Assembly (NCBI GenBank): GCA_002179805.1
Contig: NAVB01001040.1
Coordinates: 1 to 16,313, forward strand
DNA from: Acanthamoeba lenticulata
Taxonomy: Eukaryota > Discosea > Longamoebia > Acanthamoebidae
DNA length: 16,313 nucleotides
Direction: 5' to 3'
The translations under genes and the position numbers were made by a program. The notes below the pieces were generated by a model. The model searched no databases. It was given only the letters and a program-made list of their open reading frames with translations, and was not told the origin of the DNA. Positions 9,288-16,313 of this stretch are shown here, in pieces (positions within the stretch are counted from its first letter, which is position 1; each line of letters starts with the position of its first letter).

Positions 9288-9715
9288 ACTGGCATGTGTT
9301 GGACCGGACTTCGAACGGATGCGGACGGGACAGCTGCAGTCGGGTGTGTGAACGGTGTAGTTTATTCGATAAAAGAATAAAATAGGGATTTTCTCCCTTT
9401 TAACATAAAACAAATGCATCTGATTGGTTGTCACAACTCTATTCGACGTCGTCACTAGGGCGGCGCTCACTGTTGGTGGGAGGCGTGCTTCCTAGTGTTA
9501 GTCACTAGGAAGCCGCCTTCCTTGTCACCGTCGGTCCGCTCACCGCCAACACCATGGGAGACAAACATATAACAAAAAAGAGACGACAATGAGGTATATT
9601 TTGAATTCTTTCACAAAGATATTAATAGGGAAAAAAACGAAAACTGCCGGTCTTTGCGGCAAAGAGGGAGCCACAAGGACAAACATAGGGCCTCAAGGAA
9701 CAGAGGGAGGAAAAG
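9288..9715. other. Intergenic region, no gene seen
   Basis: Only short open frames without protein character occur on either strand. The stretch contains the hairpin at 9487-9513 and an A-rich region (about 9567-9640) upstream of the intronless repeat gene that may serve as its promoter. Confidence 0.6.
9487..9513. repeat. Near-perfect hairpin, 11-bp arms with 5-nt loop
   Basis: GCTTCCTAGTG (9487-9497), loop TTAGT, CACTAGGAAGC (9503-9513). A further GTCACTAGG copy lies at about 9450. The hairpin lies between the broken exon remains and the intronless repeat gene, so it could be a terminator-like hairpin, a footprint of an inserted element, or chance. Confidence 0.75.
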
Positions 9716-11368
9716 ATGCAGAGTTTGACTGGAAGAGAAGAACCTGCGAAAAAGAAGCTAAGGATGACCTGCCACCCGCTCGGCTCCCCAGCCCTTGAGG
9801 CGGGAGAAGTGGGCGTGGGGGACCTCATGGTGGAGCTCGTGGCCCTCATCTTAAGCTTTACGCGTCCAGTGGTCCAGTTAGTGTGCCGCGCCGTGTGCCG
9901 CACGTGGGGCGACGCACTTGAGCGCCTTCCTCTTACTGGCTCGTCGCAATCATCTCCGTCGACGGCCGCTTCTCAACTCGCAAGGGTGGCAGCCAACAAG
10001 GGCTGGCTCTCCGTGCTCCAGTGGGCCCACGCCAACGGCTGCCCGTTGGACAGGCTCGCGTGCACCGGAGCGGCCGCGGGAGGCCACCTCCCCGTGCTCC
10101 AGTGGTTGCGCGCCCATGATGCGCCACGGGACGAAACCGGTGTAATGCGGGAGGCAGCCAGGGGAGGCCACCTGCACGTACTCCAGTGGGCTCACGCCAA
10201 CGGATGGCGATGGGACGCATGGACAGCTGCCTACGCGGCCGCGGGTGGCCACTTGGTCCTGCTCCAGTGGGCGCATCAGCGCGGTTGTCCATGGGACACG
10301 TGGACATGCGCCTATGCGGCCGCGGAAGGCCCCTTAGACGTGCTCCAGTGGTTGCGCGCCAACGGCTGCCCGTGGGACGCGTGGACGTGTGCTCATGCGG
10401 CATCCCGGGACGGTCACATGACGGTGCTCCAGTGGGCGCATGAAAATGGCTGCCCATGGGACGAGTGGGCGTGCGCCTATGCGGCCGAGAAGAGCGCGCT
10501 GGCGATGCTGAAATGGCTCCGTGCCAACGGCTGCCCGTGGAACAAGCAAACGTGCGCCTACGCGGCCAGGGGAGGCCGTTTGGACGTGCTCCAGTGGGCG
10601 CGTGCCAACGGCTGCCCGTGGGACCACCAAGTGCCTGAAGAGGCGTCGAAACATGGCCACTTGGCGGTGCTCCAGTGGGCGCAGGCCAACGGCTGCCCTT
10701 GGAATCCCTCCTCTTTGTGTGATAACGCAGCCAGAGGAGGTCACTTGGCCGTGCTCCAATGGGCGCGCCACCACGGTTGGCCATGGAGTCAGCAGACATG
10801 CGCCTTGGCGGCCGAGGGAGGCCACTTCGCCGTGCTCCAGTGGGCGCACGCGAATGGCTGCCCGTGGGACAGATGGACATGCGCCAAGGCTGCCGGGGGA
10901 GGCCATTTGGCCATGCTTCAGTGGGCTCGCCAAAACGGCTGCCCGTGGGACGCAGAAACGCCTGCGATGGCCGCGAAAGGAGGCCACTTGGCGGTGCTGC
11001 AGTGGGCGCATGCCAATGGTTGCCCTTATGATAACTCCATATGCAGTTGGGCGGCAGTGGGCGGTCACTTGGCCGTGCTCCAGTGGGCATGTCAGAACGG
11101 CTGGCGGATGAGCGAGTGGACGTGCTCCTTTGCGGCCGATGGAGGTCACCTGGCAGTACTCAAGTGGGCTCGGGCCAACGGCTGCCCGTGGGACAAGATG
11201 ACCTGCTCCAACGCGGCCAGCCATGGCCATCTCGCCATTCTCAAGTGGGCTCGGGCCCACGGTTGCCCATGGGACGCAGAACACTGCAAACGGCGGGCCT
11301 TCCTCAAGCGAGAGGTCCAAGCATGGATCGAAGACCAAATGAACAAGGAAAAGCGTGGCGATGAATGA
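9716..11368 (+). CDS. F-box protein with 16 Trp-rich ankyrin-type repeats
   Basis: Single uninterrupted frame of 550 aa from ATG 9716. Residues about 34-70 (VGDLMVELVALILSF ... CRAVCRTWGDAL) fit a divergent F-box, the SKP1-binding module. Residues about 93-530 are sixteen 26-28-residue repeats with consensus GGHLAVLQWAxANGCPWDxxTCAxAA. The charged tail carries no obvious motif. A short basic AKKKLR near residue 11 could be a nuclear signal. Proteins of this architecture are abundant in Acanthamoeba and in its giant viruses such as pandoraviruses. By analogy it is a substrate receptor for an SCF ubiquitin ligase, with repeats binding the target. It differs from every neighbour in having no introns despite its length, which is compatible with a retrocopy or exchange with a virus; an ordinary amoebal family expansion is equally possible. 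Other frames of the repeat region are also open, purely because of the repeat. Confidence 0.88.
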   Translation: MQSLTGREEPAKKKLRMTCHPLGSPALEAGEVGVGDLMVELVALILSFTRPVVQLVCRAVCRTWGDALERLPLTGSSQSSPSTAASQLARVAANKGWLSVLQWAHANGCPLDRLACTGAAAGGHLPVLQWLRAHDAPRDETGVMREAARGGHLHVLQWAHANGWRWDAWTAAYAAAGGHLVLLQWAHQRGCPWDTWTCAYAAAEGPLDVLQWLRANGCPWDAWTCAHAASRDGHMTVLQWAHENGCPWDEWACAYAAEKSALAMLKWLRANGCPWNKQTCAYAARGGRLDVLQWARANGCPWDHQVPEEASKHGHLAVLQWAQANGCPWNPSSLCDNAARGGHLAVLQWARHHGWPWSQQTCALAAEGGHFAVLQWAHANGCPWDRWTCAKAAGGGHLAMLQWARQNGCPWDAETPAMAAKGGHLAVLQWAHANGCPYDNSICSWAAVGGHLAVLQWACQNGWRMSEWTCSFAADGGHLAVLKWARANGCPWDKMTCSNAASHGHLAILKWARAHGCPWDAEHCKRRAFLKREVQAWIEDQMNKEKRGDE

Positions 11369-11491
11369 ACAGTTGTTCTTTGGCCGGCTTTGCCATCAGA
11401 AAATTGAGATACTGAACATTTCACGCGACTGGCGAGATTTTATGCTCAGGTTATGTACAAGAGACTGGCATCGAGTATGGCTAGGGGAGGC

Positions 11492-11785
11492 CTACGGCAG
11501 TACGCGCGTCTCGTCGCATGTCATGGAGCCGTACATCCCCGGACCCTCGCTGTAGCTGTCGTCGAGGTAAGAGATGAAACGCTGCTTGACTACTCGCCGG
11601 ATCGTCAGCCAGTCCTTAAGGCCGCTCCAGCCGTTGCTCCGACAGCGAGAGCCCGGCCGAGTTGTGTACAAGGAAGGTTCGACGAAGCGGCCGCTCGGGT
11701 CGAAGGCGTGGACACATGCATGGCTCGAGGGGAAGACGGCGTCTCCTTGATTGGGTGATGGTGGCCAGGCCGAGCGAGAGCTTCG
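11492..11785 (-). other. Orphan open segment without start codon, possible exon remnant
   Basis: The minus strand is open for 97 codons between two stops. It reads like coding sequence in the middle (HAFDPSGRFVEPSLYTTRPG, GWSGLKDWLTIRRVV, YLDDSYSEGPGMYGSM) but has no usable early ATG and no clear splice partner. I do not recognise a family. It could be an exon of a degenerate gene displaced by the neighbouring repeat gene, or chance. Confidence 0.25.
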
Positions 11786-11852
11786 TCAACTCCAGTGAGG
11801 AATTGACCATCGACTCGTCTACTTAAGCATCCATTAACAAAAAGAAGAAGGA

Positions 11853-11932
11853 TACCGCTGGAGGGAGTTGAACCCTCCGGGTAGGCACTGACAGGCTTCA
11901 GTCTCCGATCATAGCTCTCCCACATCAGCGGC
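11853..11932 (-). tRNA. tRNA-like element, probably degenerate
   Basis: Read on the minus strand, a 7-bp acceptor-like stem (GCCGCTG at 11932-11926 with CAGCGGT at 11860-11854, one G-T pair) encloses a perfect T-arm (stem GAGGG/CCCTC, loop TTCAACT) with a good B-box match. Upstream strings TGGGAGAGC and GACTGAAG match parts of a eukaryotic tRNA-Phe(GAA). However, the 5' half of the D-stem is missing and no 5-bp anticodon stem forms around the GAA. The spacing is unusual for a class I tRNA. It is best read as a tRNA pseudogene or tRNA-derived element. A split or intron-containing tRNA is possible. Confidence 0.35.
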
Positions 11933-12163
11933 CCTCAGACTCCTTGCGGAGGAGGGTACGATATTAGACAAAGGGAGAGCAAGTTACCTACCCCCTAACC
12001 CTTAGCAGCGGTTTGAGGTTATCTTCTGTCCCCATCACCATGGCCAGGCAGCCAAAAGGGCAGGCCTTCTTGCGCCTCTCTCGGCTTGTGGTAAGCCACC
12101 AACCGTTCACATAACAAAAGTAAGAAAAAAAGGAAAATGCGACTGTTTGTTGCCGAACAATGA

Positions 12164-12190
12164 GATGTATGTGATGTATGTGATGTATGT
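12164..12190. repeat. Three perfect tandem copies of a 9-bp unit
   Basis: GATGTATGT repeats at 12164-12172, 12173-12181 and 12182-12190, just downstream of the F-box/SPRY stop on its 3' side (the gene runs on the minus strand), so it probably lies in that transcript's 3' UTR. Confidence 0.85.
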
Positions 12191-12213
12191 ACAAAAGAGT
12201 TGTGTAATCGCGC

Positions 12214-13349
12214 TCAAGGAGCTTGTCGAGGGGCGTCTACCAGGCGAGGGAGCGATGGCCGGTGCGTTGGTATCGTTCGGCCAAAGTAGTTGAGCCCCAC
12301 CTGATTGGTGTGGAACAGGCTCACTGCGTGAAGCTGCTGCTTCTGGCTCGCAGCTTCTGAAGAAGATGACAACGACGACGGCTCATCGTCGAAGCCGTCG
12401 CGCTTGGGCTCCTGAGCAGGAGAGAGGGCCACCTCGGGGTCGAGTGGCTGGCCGTTGAGGTAAAACCGCACCACGCCGCGCTCGAGGTCGACCAACATGC
12501 CGCACTTGTCGCCCCGCTCAAAGCACGGCAAACGCTCGGCGGCGCAGTCGCCCCGCACCCACAGATCGCCGCTGTTGTACCACCCGATGCCCAGGTTGCT
12601 GCGCTCGAAGCTCTTGGCCGTGATCATGTCCCTCGTGGCGACGCCAAAGCCAACCGTGCGCCGGTTATCGAGCTCAAGGCGCGCCTGAAACTCAAAGTAG
12701 TGCACTCCAGCCCTGTGCATGGCGCGAGTCAGCTTCAAGAAACCGCGAAGGCTCAGTTTGGGAAGGCGATGGGTACGTGAGGGGGAGGCGACTGAGTGCA
12801 ACACCAAAGTGTCGGGAGATGTTGTGGGCAATCTTGCCCTTGAGCTGCACTTGTGGCAGGTGCGGCTCCCAGCCCCACCTAGGTCAATGCCAGGACACAA
12901 CCCGTCGTAAGTTTGACATGTCCAGCCGCGGTAGCGCGTTTTCGTGGGTGTAAACGACGCACTCCATGATTTGCTTGTAGAGGTCAAAGGGGCTGGTCTC
13001 TGCTCGCGAACGCAACACGCGCGACTCCTCCCAGAAGGCTCCAAACTGTGTCGCGCACGACGAGCCTTAGCCAAACGAGTGGGCGGCCAGCGCGAGGCAA
13101 AGAGCGAAAACGACGTACATCGCGGCGGAGCTTTCGTCGCCAAACTGCGCAACGACCAAGTTTGGTTACCAATGGCTGTAGTGGCCAGAGGAAAGAAGAG
13201 GGCGGGGGAGTACCAAAGTCGTCACGGGCCAGCTGCCGCCACTGCTGCGAGACGAGCTGCACACTCTTGGCCACTGTGGGAGCAGGCAGGCAGAGCAAGA
13301 CCTCACAGGCGAGCTCCTTGGGCAGGTCGTCGAGTTGGAGTGACTCCAT
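12214..13349 (-). CDS. F-box and SPRY domain protein
   Basis: Five-exon model on the minus strand: 13349-13214, 13144-13119, 13045-12918, 12878-12803 and 12732-12214, phase-consistent, about 294 aa. Residues about 5-45 are an F-box (LQLDDLPKELACEVLLCLPA ... VSQQWRQLARDDF) continuing into VWRRKLRRD, the usual Trp-rich end. After a linker (FGAFWEESRVL, PFDLYKQIMECVVY) comes a SPRY domain: GVHYFEFQARLELDNRRTVG, FGVATRDM, NLGIGWYNSGDLWVRGD, FERGDKCGMLVDLERGVVRF, YLNGQPL, and VGLNYFGR at the end. A low-complexity Ser/Gln insert (about 12345-12415) sits inside the SPRY fold. F-box/SPRY proteins (FBXO45 type) recruit substrates to SCF or related ubiquitin ligases. ATG 13349 precedes the F-box directly; the frame is open further upstream only from a GTG. 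The third and fourth introns are the least certain. Confidence 0.82.
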
Positions 13350-13756
13350 TTCGCGGTTTGAGTTGCCGAACACGTGTTCTTCTAAGACTTCTTGAAGTGA
13401 GCTCACAATAACGTTGTTGTGTGCGCAAGTGCGCTGCTCGTGCGCGGTTGTTGCTCCAAATAGTTCTGTTGGCGACTACCTCCCAGTGAAGAAACCACAG
13501 CTCTTATCGCCTTTCCACAGATTTTCGCCGACACCACCAACACCTCTGAGGCTTCCTCTCCCTCAACTTGCAATCTCGATTGGGCCAGGACCAGTCGATG
13601 TGAAAGCCAAAGGATCGGCCTGGCCCTCCTGGTAGGCTCTGTGCTCGCCCCAACCTCAGGCATAAGCTACTCAGGAACACACTTCATTCCCCATTTTTTT
13701 TCTGTTTTTTTTTTCTGTCTACTTATTTATGATCATCATCATTTCTCATTCATGCT
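13350..13756. other. Intergenic region, no gene seen
   Basis: This lies between the start of the F-box/SPRY gene and the end of the next minus-strand gene, so it should hold the 3' UTR of one and the promoter of the other. T-rich runs (T8-T9, about 13695-13715) read as A-rich on the coding strand. Open frames here have no recognisable protein character. Confidence 0.5.
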
Positions 13757-16265
13757 TTAATCGGTCTGATCTATCTTGGGGGAAGGGGGAGGATGGGGGA
13801 GATAATGGGGCAAGTAGCCGTGTGACAGCAGCAGGACGAGGAGAAGAAGGAAGAAGGTGCTTATGTGTGTGTGTGTGTATTTGTAAGTGGGAGGGATACC
13901 CATTTCGCGGATGACGCGCGCTAGCTCGAGATCGACGACATCACCCTTTGCGCCACCAACCCGAGGGTCGTATGAGAGATGAGATAAAGTGAGACAAGAG
14001 AGAGAGAGAGAAAGAGGAACGGGAATGGAACCAGTAACAGAGGGAGGGAGGGAGGGAAGGGGGGGGGCGTGACGCGCAGCACCTGGAGGGGCCGGTAGGA
14101 CGAGGAGAAAGAGGAGGAGGCGGCGGAGGCGGAAGCCTCAGCAGATGGGGATGAGGCGGCGACAGAGTTAAGCGAAAGCGCTCGGCGAAGCGGCGGCCTC
14201 ACGTCTGCTGCTCGGCTGCTGCTTCCAGGGGTGGGTGGAGTCGGGTGCCAGAGAGCGGCCTCCCACTCGGGACGTATGAGCTCGCGAAGAAGGTCGCGCT
14301 CGTCTTCGTCGTCTTCGACGAAGCGCCGTCGCTCCTCACGTTCACGGAGGACGTGGCTCATGGGGTCCTCCTTGAGTGGGCCCTCCCCGCCGCCACCGCC
14401 GGTGCTCTCATCGCCGCCGTCGAGGGTGCGGGTGCTGGCGCGTCTGCTCGTGGCATCATCGGTCGTGGCGCCTCCGCGCGTGGCCGGTGAGCGGTCGGTT
14501 CTATCCGTGTCGAGCGTAGCGTTGTCCCCCTGGGGCGGCTCCCCGGCGGTGAGGCTCGTGGTGGTGGTGGTGGTGGTGGAGCTTCTCACCACCGGTCGAC
14601 CGCTCTTGGCGGCTTTCTTGCTACCAATACTCGTACTGTTGGTGTTATTGGTGTTGGGGCTGCTGCTCCTGCTCCTGCTGCTGCCGCTCGGCGGAGTGTG
14701 CACAGCAGCAGCAGGAGCAGCAGGAGCCGTCTTGCGGGGGAGAGCGGAGAGTCTTGTGGCGCGAGTGCGGGCCTCCTCGCCGCCTTCTCCATTCATAGAA
14801 TGATGGCGGTGATGCTGATTATTATTATTCTGATTCTGGTGCGCCGGTGGAAGGGCACGGCTGCTGGGGGCTTTCCGAGCGGTCTCGGTCTCCGCGGTTA
14901 GCTTGCGCAGGGCCGGGCCGAGGTCGAGGTTGACGGGGAGGCTCCGCCGCTTGAGCGTGCGCTCGGACGGTGCAGCGGCAGCTCCGTTACTCTTGGCGGC
15001 GGAAGTTTCAACGGCAGACGTCGGCGATGCAAAGGGACGAGACGCGAGGTCAGGCCTCAGGTGGGCAGAGGTGGTGGCGGGGCTCGCATTTTCAGAGCGG
15101 CCGCGGGTAGTGCCATTCGAACCACCGCGTGGGCCGTGGGCCGTAGCTTCTTCCCGAGAGCCAGAGCGCTGGCTGGTGTGGTGGCTGCTGGTGCGAGAAG
15201 GGAGCTCCTCGTTTACCATGTGGCTGGGCAGGAGGAAGCGGGGCCGCACCGGAGGTGGAGGCGTCGACGTTACCAGGGAAGTGGGCGAGATGGAACCAGG
15301 CATCACCGGCCAATACTCCGGAGTCAAGGAGGCCGAGGCCGACGACTGGCGCGTCGAGACGGCCGGGGAAAGAAGAAGACTCGCGGGTGAGTCCAGAGAC
15401 GACGAAGCAAGCGACGGCGAGGCAGGCGTGGCGGGAGTGAATGCGGGTCGCCCGCGCGCAGGCGAGGGTGTGCTGGCAGTGACGCAGGGCGCCGTGGCCG
15501 CGGTAGCAGATGCCTGCGAGCTCATTGAGGCCCGTAATGAGGCCACAACCGCTGGAGATGGCGGCGCCGCGCTCGTCATGAGGTTATTGATGGCCTTAGA
15601 AGGAGAAGGTCGACCGGTGGACGAGAGCACTGATGACAAAGAGAGCGAGGAGGATCCCACGTGGGAGGAGGACTCTGGAGACGACGCAGCAGGGAGCAGA
15701 TCGACGAGCGGGGAGGCAGCAGTAGCAGCAGAGTCGAGAGCGCGGCGCAGGGCGTCAAGCCTAGTGCGGAGGAGAGCGGCCTGCTCATCGAGTTTGGGCA
15801 GGGAGGAGTACGTGCTCGATCGTTGTGTGACCGGGGGTGCTGCTGGCGGCAAGCAGGCGGCCACCTGCTTGGCCAGCGCCAAAGTGTCGTCCTTGCCCTC
15901 CTCGGGGTGCGGCTGTCCTCTTCCTCCTCCACTGCTTGTGGGCGCGAGTGAAGGCCGACCAAGGCTTACACTGAGACGGCGCAGGCGTTGCCGAATGGCG
16001 GATCTTTGATCTCGCAAGCGTTCTTCCCACGCGCGTACCTCGGCCACCAGAGCTCCCTCCTCGCTTTTGGTTTGTTCTTCGGTCGCGATACCACTCTTTG
16101 GGTACGCCTTCCTCTCTACAAGTGCTGGGTCGTTGCCTGCAGCAAGGAGGTCCTGTCCGCCCCCTTCATTGTCGTGAAGTGAGTGACTTGTGGACGGAGA
16201 ATGCATTGAGAAACAAATTACATACCAAGTGGCTGGCGCTCCAGCTTCGAAGGACGAGCCAGCAT
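13757..16265 (-). CDS. Ser-rich coiled-coil protein, 5' end possibly outside window
   Basis: Unrecognised. Model on the minus strand: exon 16265-16226 (MLARPSKLERQPLG), intron with GTATGT donor and CTGCAG acceptor, large exon 16136-14083, intron with GTGCTG donor, last exon 13945 to an in-frame TAA at 13759-13757. All phases agree; about 760 aa. A charged helix near residues 45-70 (ALVAEVRAWEERLRDQRSAI) and another near 120-150 (KLDEQAALLRTRLDALRRAL) look like coiled coils. The middle is Ser/Thr/Pro-rich with homopolymers and is probably disordered. A conserved-looking C-terminal part has HVLREREERRRFVEDD, RDLLRELIRPEWEAALW and GDVVDLELARVIREMG. The last exon may end earlier, at a GTATCC donor after EMG. 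The frame is also open upstream of 16265 to the window edge, so an earlier start is possible. No enzyme domain is visible; a cytoskeletal or signalling scaffold is a guess. Confidence 0.7.
13864..13877. repeat. (TG)7 dinucleotide repeat
   Basis: Seven TG units lie within the terminal exon or 3' UTR of the minus-strand Ser-rich gene. Length changes here would alter the last codons if this stretch is translated. Confidence 0.85.
14041..14069. repeat. G-run cluster inside an intron, potential G-quadruplex
   Basis: Four GGGAGGG-type runs followed by a run of about nine G lie on the plus strand, inside the 13946-14082 intron. On the transcribed minus-strand mRNA they read as C runs just after the donor GTGCTG. 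A GA-rich tract at about 13990-14015 follows. Confidence 0.7.
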
Positions 16266-16313
16266 CTTACCGACCGGAGCGAGGACTTCACTGGAGGCTG
16301 CTCTCACCCCACT

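Larger units (their letters stand above)
11369..12213. other. Region between genes with fragments only
   Basis: No complete gene is visible over 845 bp. It holds an orphan open segment on the minus strand (11492-11785), a tRNA-like element (11853-11932, minus) and a 9-bp tandem repeat (12164-12190). Short plus-strand frames starting around 11355 and 11453 lack recognisable protein character. Confidence 0.5.

Noticed and set aside
9933..11338. Long minus-strand frames over the repeat gene
   Set aside because: Repeated DNA with a fixed codon pattern keeps other frames open; the repeat consensus makes sense only in the plus-strand frame.
12164..12190. CRISPR-like or phage attachment repeat
   Set aside because: Only three adjacent 9-bp units without spacers, in a eukaryotic context; a simple tandem repeat.
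13403..13663. 86-codon minus-strand frame upstream of the F-box/SPRY gene
   Set aside because: No recognisable pattern; lies where promoter and 5' UTR are expected.
14903..16009. 368-codon plus-strand frame opposite the Ser-rich coiled-coil gene
   Set aside because: Composition is that of an antisense shadow (Arg/Gly/Glu-rich), while the minus strand has coiled-coil helices and phase-matched introns.

Overview
The window looks like nuclear DNA of a free-living amoebozoan, most probably Acanthamoeba or a close relative. The DNA is GC-rich and gene-dense. Most genes are cut by many short introns (about 40-150 bp) with GTANGT/GTGAGT donors and YAG acceptors. Several protein families present (SKP1, F-box/SPRY, BPI/LBP, F-box with Trp-rich ankyrin-type repeats) are typical of phagotrophic amoebae. 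The organism is inferred from style and content; no marker gene proves it.

Layout, left to right. 1-402 has no supportable gene and contains a T15 run. 403-1117 (+) is a five-exon SKP1 paralogue missing the usual C-terminal tail. 1231-4133 (-) is a long Ser/Ala/Lys-rich low-complexity protein that may continue into a Pro/Ser-rich exon at 4320-4825 (-) carrying SH3-ligand motifs. About 5028 is a compact divergent promoter. 5028-5769 (+) is a four-exon membrane-anchored SRPBCC/START-like protein. 5944-8187 (+) is a secreted BPI/LBP-family protein of about eleven exons. 8376-9287 holds the exon-like remains of an unidentified protein, one piece of which lies inverted. 9288-9715 has no gene but carries a near-perfect hairpin. 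9716-11368 (+) is an intronless F-box plus 16-repeat ankyrin-type gene. 11369-12213 holds an orphan open fragment, a tRNA-like element and a 9-bp tandem repeat. 12214-13349 (-) is a five-exon F-box/SPRY gene. 13757-16265 (-) is a Ser-rich coiled-coil protein whose 5' end may run past the right edge.

Functionally, three loci belong to SCF ubiquitin-ligase biology: one SKP1 adaptor-like protein and two F-box substrate receptors with different recognition domains. The BPI/LBP gene fits recognition or killing of Gram-negative prey. The intronless repeat gene stands apart from its intron-rich neighbours and resembles the F-box/ankyrin arrays shared by Acanthamoeba and its giant viruses.

Exon boundaries were read by eye from splice consensus, reading-frame phase and family similarity, so they are models. 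The least certain are the 7472-7532 intron of the BPI/LBP gene, the ends of the two large low-complexity proteins, and everything in 8376-9287.
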